A stretch of DNA of 64,000 nucleotides from Agrypnia vestita (taxonomy: Eukaryota; Arthropoda; Insecta; Trichoptera; Phryganeidae). Shown piece by piece: positions 9,781 through 21,670 of this stretch (position 1 is the stretch's first letter; every line of letters begins with the position of its first letter). A program made the translations under genes and the position numbers. The notes below the pieces were generated by a model. That model saw only the letters and a program-made list of their open reading frames with translations, did not search any database and was not told where the DNA came from. The stretch lies in contig JADDOH010001982.1 of NCBI GenBank assembly GCA_016648135.1, positions 1-64,000 of the forward strand. The letters are read 5' to 3'.

Positions 9781-10163
9781 GTAACAAAAGGAACTTCTGG
9801 ACTCCCTCGCGTTTTCTGTAAATGGTCTCCGTGAGAAGACCAAGGCCGACGTTTCGACACGGTATCACGTGTCATTGTCAAGGCTAAAAGGCCTCAAAAG
9901 TTGCGGACTAGCCGTAAGGCCTTATTGGTGGGAGACTTTCATGTCACCCGCGAACCTTATTGGTTCAGCCTTATTGGTGGTTATTCAGCCTTATTGGTGG
10001 GAGACTTTCATGTCACCCGCGAACAAGTACGGCTAGTCCGCAACTTTTGAGGCCTTTTAGCCTTGACAATGACACGTGATACCGTGTCGAAACGTCGGCC
10101 TTGGTCTTCTCACTGAGACCATTTACAGAAAACGCGAGGGAGTCCAGAAGTTCCTTTTGTTAC
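9781..10163. repeat. Near-perfect 136-bp inverted repeat between (TA)n tracts, hammerhead-like
   Basis: Arms 9,781-9,916 and 10,028-10,163 differ by about one base. They enclose 111 bp with two direct copies of ccttattggtgggagacttt and its continuation. (TA)n tracts flank the structure (9,753-9,780 and 10,199-10,228). Each arm carries a 6-bp stem (GACACG/CGTGTC) followed by GAAACGTCGG, the same 3' half seen in the Penelope hammerhead. The expected CTGATGA is replaced by a diverged TTGACAATGA. It may be a foldback piece of another Penelope-like pseudo-LTR or, given the near identity, an assembly artefact. It lies exactly between the GPCR and ABCH exons. Confidence 0.8.
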
Positions 10164-10194
10164 ATACAATAACGCTCGCGGAAACCTCAAGCAA

Positions 10195-10233
<39 letters not shown>

Positions 10234-10673
10234 GATATATTATACTTATAGATTATCTATATATATTTAAAACTAAAATTGCGTAAACTTAAAATAAATT
10301 AAATGTACACCTACCTACGTATGTTTGAAATCGAACACTGTACGCAATACCACGAAGGTAGTCTTTCTAATCACAGATCAAGACGTTATGCAAATTTTCG
10401 TAAAAATATACAAATATTCTTATAGGTCTACGATATGATAGATGGAACGAAAATCATTTCATCTACCATATCTATCAAGATATGGTATTTCAAAACTACA
10501 ATATCGAAAAATTAAATAAAATCGATTTTGACGACAGATGCCTAAAATGACGCGCACACGTGCCGGCTTAAACTTGCTCACTTTATCCTCCAAGAGATCA
10601 CGCTTTGAAATTATATCATTCATTGGTTTACTAGAAATGCTTATGACATAGAATAACTGTTTTTTTTATTTAC

Positions 10674-10865
10674 CATAGCCAAAAGATATTTGAGCAGATC
10701 CACGTCCCTGACCACCCAGCGGTGAGCTTTCCTGGTCCGAAACTCTATGAGATGGCGGTACAGCTTCAGGATGATGGCTCCATAACAGACCACGAACCCC
10801 AACTCTCGAAACCAGGGTTCCACCAAACACTGTTCCACCGAAGGCTCGAAGAATCTCACCACCAC
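10674..10865 (-). CDS. GPR158-like orphan class C GPCR, exon with TM2 end and TM3
   Basis: A 192-bp exon (64 codons, phase 0 at both ends; acceptor cctag, donor gtaaat, minus strand). It encodes VVVRFFEPSVEQCLVEPWFR followed by ELGFVVCYGAIILKLYRHLI and EFRTRKAHRWVVRDVDLLKY. The run FEPS-x3-C-L-x3-W-R-LGF-x2-YG-x3-LKL-R is the TM2-TM3 signature of GPR158/GPR179-type receptors, including Drosophila CG31760. It retains the TM3 cysteine and the charged intracellular loop 2. The next exon of such a receptor should encode TM4, but none is found downstream: the next coding exon is ABCH. GPR158 relatives are plasma-membrane receptors that scaffold RGS proteins; the ligand in insects is unknown. Confidence 0.88.
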
Positions 10866-12240
10866 CTAGGTCAATTAGAAATCTTACAATTAAATAACTA
10901 TTAAAATAAAATTAATTAATTAACAGGTCTGGATCAGTTTATTATAGCGATCATAGACCACCAAAATATATATAACGTCAGCTTCTTGGTATGCAGCCAA
11001 GTCTGGTTCTATTGCGTTTAACTTGTTTAAAAAATTACTATAAAATTGTAAATTATTAAAAAATAGTAAAAAAGGTCATACTAAATATACTTAAAAAGTA
11101 TAATATAGTGAAGCCTTGTATTAAGATTCTTTTTTTCTTGGCTTTAAAGATTTCCTCAGATCATTAAAGATTTCCTGGTCTATAAAATTCCATGCTACGC
11201 TTGGTTATCAAAATTCCCCGTTTTCTGTAAGTGATTAACTAAATTACTTTGAAGGTGCATCTATTTAGTGGTTATTTTAAGTATTTACACTCACTTAATA
11301 TTATTTTAATTTATGGCCTTGATTTTGGGGTTCTTAAACATTTTAAGAAGTGGAGAGAAGATAATTTTTTGTTAACTATTTAATAGCGTTATATTTGGAT
11401 CATTTGTGTGATTATTGATTTCAAGTTGTTCAAGTAAATTCATTTTAAAACCTTTGATTTCTATATGTAAAGGTGTTGGCGCATTATATGCGTACGTAAT
11501 AACACGCCAACATCTGTACATATAATAAATTTAATCAAATCTTATAAATAAGTCGATTATGATGGTATATTCACTGTTTGATAATGGCCTTTATAAACTG
11601 AAACAGCTGTCACATTTAAAATAACTCTTATACTGCAGAACTCAATAATAATATTTTTTAAAAGTTAATTAATTTTAAATTTCATTGAAAATAAACATGG
11701 AATTCTACAAACTAAACACAAAAACTATTTACTGTGTTATGTTGTAATTTTAATATTAAGAGGAGAGGAGAAGAGTTGTTGAAAGTAATATTATGAGCAA
11801 TTTAATACTCGAATTCAAATTTCTTTTTATTTCTAAACATTCAACATTTTTCATTTTATTATGCACGCACGACGGGATGGAGGAGATGAATGCCACGTAA
11901 ATGAAAAGGGTGATTATTATCCACCGTATGCTTCGAAAATTCACAAAAGTTATTATTAGTAAGACAACAACGACGTTCTTTAAGTCTAATTCTGATATTT
12001 CAATTAATTTGACCGATGTATTTACATTGAATTTAATACAAACGCGCCTAAAAGGCGGGTATAATATTATATCGTTAATGTTTTCCATCTCCAATCCAGA
12101 TAATTTTTTCAGTCATACAATACTGCATATTGTATCACCTATATTATTTTATAGTAAAAGTTTTAGTTGAACGTGGCTCGACATATTTTTGTGGATTTCC
12201 GTCAAAATTATAGTCACGTTTTGTAAAATTCTCGCATGTC
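10866..12240. other. GPCR intron sequence with a small foldback
   Basis: A/T-rich intronic sequence with no exon that I can support. It holds one imperfect foldback at 11,463-11,524 (ATGTAaAGGTGTTGGCG against CGCCAACATCTGTACAT) and one copy of the phrase agaccaccaaaatatata (10,956), which recurs at 31.6-31.97 kb. The 90-112 aa open frames at 11.76-12.17 kb overlap on opposite strands and look random. Confidence 0.5.
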
Positions 12241-12252
12241 AGGTTTATAGTC

Positions 12253-12500
12253 GCTCGAGAAAATAGGCCTCGGCGCGGTCCGCACCGCGTTAACTCCACT
12301 CCCTCGCCCTGCACAGTCTTGGTACGATACGTAACAAACGGGAAAAAAGTAAAACAACATTATGGTCATTAATCATCCGTGTTGTGGAACAGCCCGCCCG
12401 CAGCAGCAGGAGGAGGGCGGGAAGTGCCTTAAAAGCCTCCACCCCCGCCCCCTCCGAGCCGCCCTCAGGCAGCGCCGCTTGTGTCGCGGGGCAATTACGA
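12253..12500. promoter_or_regulatory. CpG/GC-rich island in the GPCR intron
   Basis: A sharply GC-rich patch in A/T-rich intron, with the perfect palindromic CGCGGTCCGCACCGCG near 12,275 and purine/CAG-rich sequence (cagcagcaggaggag). No splice-flanked exon could be defined on either strand. It could be an alternative promoter or first exon, or an unrecognised element end. Confidence 0.3.
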
Positions 12501-12990
12501 TTGTACGCAACACTCAACATATTACGGCGACATTAAAAATGAGTAACTTAATTAATATGCTCGCCTTTTGTTAATGTGACAAAAATTGCCACCCATTAAG
12601 CAAAATTCTGTTTTTTCTCTAAATTTTATATTACAGTAGTATCTGATAACTCTCCGCACCACCGCCGTTGTCGTTGTCGTTGCCCTTCGGCATGTCTCCT
12701 GAAAGAGCCTTCCGGCAGAGAGAGCTTACTGTAGGGGTGTAACGTCAAGCTTAGATGATTAGATTATTTAGTGAAGCGAAACGAGTGAATAAAGAGAGGA
12801 TAGTATGAAAATATACAAAATTTATCATTTTATTTATTTACGTAACCATTTTACTTGTATGCATTTATCCAACCGATTTCAGAAAACAAATATTTTACCC
12901 AGCAGGTGGCAAAAAAGCTAATAATAAATTTAATTAAAACAACTAACCGCAAGCATTCTCCAGTGTCGATATATTTCACAAAACCTACAA

Positions 12991-13190
12991 TCTAAATATA
13001 ATAATTTCGTTGTCTGTCTGTCCACAACTTCGTGTAACGTCCGTAATTTCGTTTGAATTCACGGCTAAAAAATCGAATTCACGGCCAAAAAAACTAAATT
13101 AAACGGCTGAAGAAGGCGACGCTCTATCGTTCCTGCCTACCTCCGCGACGAAATGATGGCAAGGTGGTAGACCTGATAAATAAGTTTTGG
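12991..13190 (+). mobile_element. Helitron-like fragment
   Basis: It starts A|TCTAAATATAATAATTTC, followed by the (TCTG)n box and the phrase gaattcacggctaaaaaa, and continues with cggctgaagaaggcgac. This matches the reverse complement of the full copy at 52,055-52,450. No 3' hairpin with CTAG is visible; the 3' part appears replaced by LINE sequence. Confidence 0.65.
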
Positions 13191-13199
13191 CTAAAAACC

Positions 13200-13510
13200 T
13201 AAATTAAATTAAATTTCTTTCATTCATCATAATCATCACTGTTGGCTCTTCAATCCCTGATAGGTCTCGGCCTCCTCAAGTGTCTTCCTCCACTGGTATC
13301 GGCCTTGCGCTAGCTCTCTCCAGCCATTACCCTCCAGGATACGTCTTTGGATACGTTGTCAGTCCATCTTAATTTTGGCCTTGCTAAGCTCCTTCGCCTG
13401 TTGACCTTGTATTTAGCAGGGACTTCGATAATTGTTGTTCAGTCAGTCTTTCCACATTACCCAACCATCGAAGTCTTCCCAATTTTATAAATTTAGTGAT
13501 GCTTAACTGC
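13200..13510 (-). mobile_element. LINE 3' coding fragment
   Basis: Minus-strand frames give a LINE C-terminus with several frame breaks: an N-terminal W-LGNVERLTEQQL stretch, then a segment ending KDVSWRVMAGESS and a tail rich in R and E. The pattern matches the C-terminal end of many insect LINE ORF2 proteins. The clade is not resolved. Confidence 0.45.
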
Positions 13511-14350
13511 TTAAAAATGTATGGAGCTCATTGTTTGAGCGCCTGCTCCAAAGTTCATTGTCTATTGTAGAACCAGTCCAAAGATACACCTCACAGCAGA
13601 TAGAGAGAAAGCTAAAGGCAAATCTCCGGCCCTATAAAACGGGAACCGAATCTAAGGGAAGGAAAACCCTAACAGAAGAACGCTGCTTCTCCAGAGTGAG
13701 GGTCGCGCGTAGGGATAACAATCCTAAAAAATATTTTTTATGATACCTCAAAACGAGTCTCGAAAATGTCTTACTTTACTAACCAGTTAATTAGATATAT
13801 ACTTTACATATTATTCTTTCTTATGTCCTCCAATAAACTCTCGTTGATCGATCTACCAGGGCCGTGAGGTCCAATGATTCTAATAACTGGTAGTTACGTA
13901 GATCAGATAGCTGATCGTCTAGATCTTGAACGGACGTCCTGTCCCTGTTGCCTTCAACACTCGCCTCTTTCTTCATAGTCTTAAATTAAAATATATCTAT
14001 ATTTCGTTGATTTACCATAGATAAAAATTGTTATTTATTTCTAGTTACTAAGATATATTGTAAATCAATACCAGTTATTATAAACATTTTTGGAGGACAT
14101 GTTTTTCCGAATAAAACACAAAACGCCCAGTAATCAATTTTTTCGTTGATTAATATTGTCCGCTGGAAGCAGTTATCGCACCTGTTTCCGTTTTTTATAT
14201 AGTTATTATCATAATAATTATCTTACAAATTATGCCACAAAAATGATTAATGTTTTCAAAGCTACATGAAGTTGATTGACTTGATACCAAACCATGAACG
14301 ATTCAGTAAAAATGCCATTCTACATTGCATTGTGAAAATAGTTTCATAGT

Positions 14351-14413
14351 ATGATAAACCTTTAAATCGTTTTTGCATTTAAAAAATGCAAAAACGATTT
14401 AAAGGTTTATCAT
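14351..14413. repeat. Perfect hairpin, 30-bp arms, 3-nt loop
   Basis: The arms starting ATGATAAACCTTTAAATCG (14,351-14,380) and ending at 14,413 are exact reverse complements, separated by aaa. A 30-bp perfect palindrome with a minimal loop is unusual for A/T-rich intron DNA. It may reflect a template-switch inversion. The 3-nt loop is too short for a canonical microRNA precursor. Confidence 0.85.
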
Positions 14414-15646
14414 TGACTCAGTTTCTATTATCCATTGACGCCTCCTTCGAAGCCTATTTCCTTCGGGCGGAAATTGGGTTATGCACTGCCTGAAAGAAAT
14501 CTTATCTTATTTTTCCAACAGTCGGAATGGAGGAAGGAAAATATCGTAGGTATCACATTACGATAAAAATTAAATCAGTTTCGACAACCTTCCTCCAACA
14601 GAAAAACAATTTTACGAATTAACATTACGAATTAATATGTGCTGGTGTACATCATAAATTTTAAAATATTTATTAATAAAATTTATCAATGTTCTTTTAG
14701 CTACAACGGCATTGGTTTTTATGATATGTATGATAATTAAATTAACTCGTAAACATAAATGCTAACTTGCGTGACGTCATGATTTGCGTACAAATGTTAC
14801 ATTGTTTGTGTTCTTGTCTACGAATATAATTTATGCTAATAATGTAAATGTTTTGATTACTAACACCTTAAATAACACCGTAAACTTATTTACTCGGTTA
14901 CTTTCATTTTAACTCAAATTACGTACATTTAAAATGAACGTGTTAACGAAATCGTTACCGTTTCTGAATTAAATGGAAGTAACATTACTTGATGTGTTTG
15001 TTAACATGTTTCATTTATACAGATGAATTGAGGTGAACAGGCTTAATTGGTAATTTTTGGTAATTTTTGACGGGATTAGGTACGTAATAAGATAACAAGA
15101 TTTTTATATAATGCTCGGGACGTACTTATTTATGTACGCATACAGTTTCTAAGAGAAATGTCAAGAAATCTGTCAAACGTCAATATTTCTACCATTATAA
15201 TAAATCTTAAATATGGATTTTAATAGTATTTATGTAGTATTTCGAAAATGATTGATATTATGAAGATTATAAGTAAGATGAATGAATTTAAAAACAAATG
15301 CTATAATTATGGTAAAAATAGTAGAGCATAAGATGTATTATTAATTATAGATTGTACCATAGGTTAGATTAGATGTAAATGTAAATATGTAGGTTATTAT
15401 GGATAATATATTAGTAATAGATTTAAGAATGTAAAGTGTAAAATACTAGTTAATATACAAATTGTAATATTAACTAACTTAAGAAATAAATAAAATAAAA
15501 TTTAAAAATAAAGTTTTGATGCATGTTAATAATTATTAAAAATGATGACCATGATTACAAGAAACATTATACAGCTAGTCCTCACTAATAAGTGACCAGG
15601 TCGTGAAGCAAATGGGTTGATAAACGAATTCCTCACAATTTTATTA
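14414..15646. other. Intronic A/T-rich sequence, nothing recognised
   Basis: No splice-bounded exon, terminal repeat or transposon protein was seen on either strand. Low-complexity A/T words dominate. Confidence 0.5.
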
Positions 15647-15949
15647 TCTAAACATAATGATTTCATTTTCTGTCTGTTCGCCCGTCTGTCGGTTCGTAAA
15701 TTCGTAGCTTGCCGGAATTAAAACTTTAAATAATTAGAGTGTGACACGCAATCACGCGGCTCAAGCAATACGTAAATGTCGAAATTAAACGGTCTTGACA
15801 TTTTTACATTATTACTTTATTAAATTTTGTTTTAGGTTTAAACGAATAGTTAATTAAAAAAAAAAAACAATGATTTTCTATTCATGAATTTTCAGCTTCA
15901 AAACCCTGCAATTATTATGTCCAGTGATTTTTCACGGGTGTACAGCAAG
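15647..15949 (+). mobile_element. Non-autonomous Helitron
   Basis: It begins A|TCTAAACATAATGATTTC with a (CTGT)n box and ends with a degenerate hairpin (ccagtgatttttcacggg) followed by CAAG|T, a one-base change from CTAG|T. Lack of a target duplication, 5' TC, a 3' hairpin and a CTRR-type end are the Helitron hallmarks. It aligns along its whole length with 46,376-46,665 and, inverted, with 43,120-43,401. Confidence 0.75.
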
Positions 15950-16624
15950 TGTTTTAATAAAAGGAAATAAAAGGATAGCGTGAAATCAATCTGATATAAT
16001 TGACTGAAGTTGGACAACGATGTACAAGAAAGGATTAAGGTAGGGTGTGGGATGCTCCCTGATATCACTGTTCATTTGGCACTAATGCAAGATGACAGAC
16101 ACAACTTATATCATTCAGTGTTTCTGCTGATAAAAGCAAGATGCAGAGAAACAATGGTTCTCGTAAAGAGTGCCCATGGCTGGTAGGCGATATAGTACAG
16201 ATACGATACAGTCGTAAATGTGAGCAATCGTCAAAAAAGATGATCGTTACTTGAAGAGGTACTGTATAGACACGTTGTACACGCACACGACAGTTACTGC
16301 ATGCATCAATATTCATAAATTCATCAGCTGTATACGTCAATATTCATAAACTCATTATAAATATATACGCATTACATTACTACGCGTATGTACAGATCAG
16401 TACCGTACAATCGTGGCACGACAAGCCCACGAACACACGAGAAAAAGTGACCGATGTATGGCGGAAAGACGCGCATGGCTGTCGACCGCGGCATTGGTGA
16501 TCCCCGAAGCGTGAATCCCGGACTTGAAGAAAAAGTGTCTGCAATCCAACCTTGACGATTGTGAAGCAACAGATTACCAGTTCGTTGGTGACCTAGATGC
16601 GGCTGAAATGCAGGAAGACCTGGA

Positions 16625-17240
16625 GGGAACAACAATAACGGTTCGATCAAGTAATATTAAATACTTAGGAATCAAATAATAGGCAGGAACCTAAAATTCA
16701 AAAACGAAATTATCCAAACCGTCAACAAAATAGGAAACTAATTTACATTTTTTTTAAAACTCTAACCATTCCTTCATTAAAAAAATTAACTTCAGTTTAC
16801 GACGATACAGCCAGCGCAAGCAAATCTCCAATACGCCGCAATCAGCTGGGAAGTGGGACATAAAACATATAATTCCTGATTGAAACTGTACAACGTCTGA
16901 TGATCAAAATAATATTAAGAAAACAAATTGACTATCCAACACATCTTATTTTCTAAAAAATTAAAATGTTAAAATTTATCAATCAAGCGTAATTTTATAA
17001 CTGGAAAAACAAAAACATATATTCATACCACAAAATTATAACCTCATTTGCGCAAAATCATTTTACAATACGTATCTATGAAAAAAATATTTTAACAATC
17101 TACCGGATAACAATAAAAAGATTACAGATAAAAAATGCCTATAAAAAGCGATCAAAGATTTTTATCAAAAATCGTATAAAAATTAAATGATATAATACTC
17201 GATAGCATACTCCTCTTCTAAACACAAACGCGCACTTCTA
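16625..17240 (+). mobile_element. LINE reverse transcriptase C-terminal region, decayed
   Basis: Plus-strand frames with many stops give IKYLGI near 16,660, LKFKNEIIQTVNKIGK, KTLTIP-SLKKLTSVY, then an ETVQRLMIKIILRKQ stretch and a long K/I/Y-rich tail. The series matches the thumb and C-terminal region of CR1/jockey-type LINE proteins (KYLGI, LK-VY, QR-KIILRK). There is no intact frame. Confidence 0.6.
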
Positions 17241-20200
17241 TAGAAGAGAAAATATTCTACATTGATGTGGTGATTAATATAAATCAAAATCTTATTGATT
17301 GTATATTATATGTATTAAGAATTCCTTCACAATAAAAAAATAATTTTAAAAAATGTATTGATGTCGTAAGTCCTCGTCAAACTATTATTTTCTTTTTGAA
17401 ATTCAGATATTTCTCAAAATTAGAGTGAATTTTTAAGATCAATTTTTAAATGAACCTATACTCTTCTTCCCCCAGGGTGATATACTATATACTTGTGAAG
17501 GCATTTTACATAGGTGCTACAGGAACCGCGACTGGAACGGACAGGTTGTTATTGAAATGTTTGCAATTCCCGAATGTACTGCGATAACGAGTACGTATTA
17601 TCGATGCTAATGGTCTGTCGGGGCAGGCGAACACGAGTAACGAATAGAACGCCAATAATTACCCACTCAAAGTTAAAATGTCATGTAAAAGTGCGGGAAT
17701 TATTCCACAATTTTAATTTTATTTACAAATTCACGTTTCTGATTTTTACGCACAAAAATTAACGCACGACATCCAATATTGCCATGAGCGGAAAATATAA
17801 ACCATTGACTTGATGAGCATGATGAAGATCATACTTTTAGAAACTATTAATGTGATATTATTTTTAATTAAGTATTCCGGTTTAGTTTAGTTAGTGGCTT
17901 AGTTTCAAAAATGAAATCAAATTGATTAGGAGGCTAGTATTTAAAAAAATATAACATATTAAAGTTAAGAAATATCTTAGTTATCGTTTTTAGTAGTTAT
18001 CTTTTTTAAATTTCTTAGTTTAAACCTTATATACTAATTTTTCTAAAATATTATAGCTCTGTGTATTAAAAATTGTATATTAAAAATTCATTGTAAAGTA
18101 TTAGTAACAAGCTTTAATATTGTCAACAAGTGAGAAAGAAAGAGATGATGAAAGATGGAGAGGGAGAGGGAGAGAAAGTGTGTGAGACATATTGTGATTA
18201 TGAGAAAATATATTAATTTATTTGATGAGGAATATTAACAGTTTAATGGATTACAATGGCAAGAAATAATGAAGCAATTATCGATCTATTTGCGTAAATT
18301 ATTTTTATTTATTTTGTGTGATTTGTGAGTTTTTTAAACGGAAGACACATTCAAATTATAGAAAATGCCGAAATGCATTGTTTTATTTTTCAACGAATGC
18401 TCAAAAAATATCAGATTATTTATTTATTAACAAATGATTTTGAAAAATGTTTTTGGGTCCGTACTCGAATGTCCCGAGGTCTTGGATCACCAATCCGCCC
18501 CTGCGGTGGAAGGCCCCAGAAGGAATGAAAAGGATAAATCATTATTCCAATGAAATAGTACCTGGTGTAATCTATGTATACTTCATTGAGAACGAATCAT
18601 GAATTGAAAAGTAATTAGAATCGAAAATTAAAATGATTATATAAGCTCTGCAACACAACACACAGCACTTGAATTTAAAATCTCACAGCCGTCAACTGTA
18701 CTTGTTTTCATATCACGAAATAAATAAATATTGCAGATGAAATTCAACCGAGTGTGGAAAGCCAACACGATCGCATTTCTATAAATAATAGAATAGATCA
18801 CCGGCGGCTGAGCCATTTTGTATAACGCCATGGGAGAACTCCGTTCAGAAATAGATATTGGAGTGATTTGAAATAACATTTATTTCTTTTCCATTCGAAA
18901 GATTTAATGTGCTAAAAATATTATATACGGAGCATTCTTCTAGCAGTTGTGGGCCGATAAATGCATAGAAAAAAATACTATCAGGCAATTTAAATTGTCA
19001 CGATTCATCACGGTGTAATACTATGTATAATATTATTATAGGTACACATAAAATAATATTATTCACGCGCACGCGAAGATCAGATTAGGTTAACTGATGT
19101 AAGAATATATAAGATATTTTAATATATATTTATTCTGTGAATCCTTTGTATTACGTATTTTTTTTAAATTTACTTTTACCTGTTGTTTTATTGTCCTCTA
19201 TACTGGTACCGATATCAATATCAGGTCCCTCCACTTTTTTTTTGAAAATACAAAGAGTTTCGAAGCATCGAGTAACGATAACCATAACTTATTCACGCCA
19301 ATTCAGTCCTCTATAATTTTAGCTACTCTCCCATTAGATGCGATACCAAATTATCAAATAAGTACATAATACTGTTATATTATATTGTATTATAATTTTT
19401 TAGTTTACCCAGAATAGATCAGATATAGGAATAGTGGTTTTCACGCTATCAGAAAATATAGTTGTTTAAACCAAGTGAATTTGTATTAAATAAAAAATTT
19501 ATTTAACTGTTCTTTTTTATGATTTTTCAATTCAATTCAATTCAATCAATTTTCAATTCACTTAAAATATGTTCATCCCAGAAAAAAGATACATGTAGGG
19601 GTGACAAAAAACATCATGTATCTGAGATATGCAATGCGTTTTTTTTCTTATATTGTGAAAAATTTCACAGATCAACAAATTTTAGATTATATAAAATATA
19701 ATATAGATTGAAGATGCAAAAAGCTATAGTTTTCCAAGTCGCACACCACTCAAATATCACTTCAAAACGAGTTATAAAAGTTTGGCATCACGTAGTGGCG
19801 TTTAGCATTGTGACGTAGCTTCTTAGCAAGGTAAAGAAGTAGTTTCAGTTTCTGAGTGGAGCTGGAGACTGAAGCGAGATCGTATCCTTCAAAAAAGCTA
19901 TCTGTGGTATTAAATAACTACTTTAAATAAAGCAAAGAAAACCATGGAAATTATGAGTAAATAAATAAACATATTCATAAGTGCATATATTACTATATGA
20001 GATGAAGTATCCGTGCCTGGTTATTTTTTTTAATTTTAGTAGGTTTTATTTTTCATCCTTCTAATTCATGTGTTAATATAAAACATCCAGATATTTAGAA
20101 CATCAACCTATCGTAGACTAAGGAATTGGAAGAAAAAAATTGTCATTGCTATAAAAGAAATTATATGTATTATCTATTAAATAAATAAATAAAAATAATA

Positions 20201-20530
20201 ATACGTAGGTACATTTGTGCCAGTACATCAGATTTTTAATATTTTAAATCCGTCTCTTACTTATATTAGCGTCAACAGAGGAAACAGTGAAATCCATGTT
20301 AGGAATAATAAACACGTAATATGTGCTACTGATTTACTATTTCTATGCAATGTACCGCACAATAACATCGACTTCCGTGAATCACTCTCAGTAATAAACC
20401 TTAATATTCCCTGTTCGTCATTTGTGACGTTTCTCCTTCTACACTCTTCTCTTCCTTATAAAAATATAAAACTGCAGATATGAATTCACCTGTTAATCAT
20501 GCCATAAGTAGTTACACATATGAAAATAAA
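17241..20530. other. Long intronic stretch without a recognised gene
   Basis: A/T-rich sequence. A GC-richer patch at 17,500-17,650 and another at 18,450-18,530 have no supportable exon. A small (GAGA)n tract lies near 18,130-18,180, and a ttcaattcaattcaat run near 19,527. I see no transposon protein and no splice-bounded frame. Confidence 0.5.
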
Positions 20531-20536
20531 AACTCA

Positions 20537-20640
20537 CGTTTTTTTTAGTTCTTTGTTTAATTTTTGAAGACGCGTTTTGCCTTTTAGCGATCTCTATTAT
20601 AAATTTCACAAAAATTAAACAAGTAGAACTAAAAAACTAG
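20537..20640. repeat. Foldback of about 100 bp
   Basis: TTTTTTTTAGTTCTTTGTTT-aatttttg (left) and caaaaattaaacaagtagaactaaaaaac (right) are near-complementary arms around gacgcgttttgccttttagc. No target duplication was identified. Probably a small non-autonomous element. Confidence 0.55.
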
Positions 20641-21067
20641 TATGATTTTATTTTCGCATGCGTGGATATAGAATTCTACAAACTTATCCCCGAAACAATA
20701 AAATCGTAACTATTTAGGTATATGTATGAGAAAAATTTGTTTTAGGTAGGTATTTTACAAATCAAAAGAGAATTTTGTTTTGATAATTCATTTCTCACTT
20801 TAATTCATCTCTGATAATCTCAGAGAGGTAGCGTTAACATTTTAAACACGGTTTGAGAAATATGTATATCGTTAATAATTTAATGCAAAAGCGTAATTCA
20901 TGTATAAAAGCTGTGTTCGTACATACAGGTAGGTACGTATGTCTTCATTAGAGCAACGGCACAAAACTAGTTGAGCCGTTTATTGCGGAAGGTAGGTACC
21001 ACACTCGACGTCGATCATTAACAGTTAAACAAAAAATATAATTTTCGTAAAAACATCGCGTGCTTAC

Positions 21068-21136
21068 CGTAGAGTAGAGCAGAAATATTCCTAGAAGAAT
21101 CGTCTCCAGTATGGTCCACATTCCCGAAGCAATCGT
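21068..21136 (-). CDS. GPR158-like GPCR, TM2 exon
   Basis: A 69-bp exon (23 codons, phase 0 at both ends) with acceptor tgttgcag and donor gtaagc on the minus strand. It encodes TIASGMWTILETILLGIFLL plus YST. The run ASG-x3-LETIL-G--LLY is the start of TM2 in GPR158-type receptors and joins directly to VVVRFFEPS of the 10.86 kb exon. The intron to that exon is 10.2 kb and filled with transposon relics. Confidence 0.88.
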
Positions 21137-21601
21137 CTGCAACACAAAGTGATACAGAATCATTATTATATCGCTGCAACCCGTTTCAAGGTCATTATCT
21201 TCCACTGACCACGACTGTCCAAGGAATAGTTTCTGACTCGAAGAAGCGTGTCATTGACTCGATAAACACAATTTACCGACTCTAATTAATATGGGGGCAT
21301 TTCCGCTGCAACAAACAGATGCGAACACAGATTATTCATTTGTCAGAATTCACAACATGTAAATATTCGTTAATAGATTACGCCTACTTCCTTTAATATT
21401 GCGTCAATGGGAGTATATAAATATTTTTACGCCTACATAATAACATACCTATTTATAATGAACTTCATTAAAATAATTGAGAGCGTAGGTATAAATATTT
21501 TTATACAATAAATTAAATTGATGATACGAATACCACTGAATGTTTTTTTCTTGGAGAAGTTAACAGTGCAATCGATGAATATGGGACATCACTTATATTG
21601 T

Positions 21602-21670
21602 TGGTAGATTTGGAGTTAACATTGTAGAAATTATTCATGATGACCATTAAATTAGTGAAAAACATATAAA
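21602..21670 (+). repeat. Copy of dispersed repeat B (empty site for the pogo element)
   Basis: The phrase gatttggagttaacattgta-gaaattattcatgatgacc-attaaatt-gtgaaaaacata matches the two halves of repeat B that flank the pogo element at 29.7-30.66 kb. Here there is no insertion and only one TA. Confidence 0.6.

Noticed and set aside
9844..9882. Functional hammerhead ribozyme in the arms of the 9.8-10.2 kb inverted repeat
   Set aside because: Stem II and GAAACGTC are present but the CTGATGA strand is replaced by TTGACAATGA, so the core cannot form as known; reported only as hammerhead-like.
12362..12574. 70-codon plus-strand frame as a small protein gene
   Set aside because: Coincides with a GC-rich island, overlaps a longer minus frame, and ends in A/T-rich intron; no motif or splice support.
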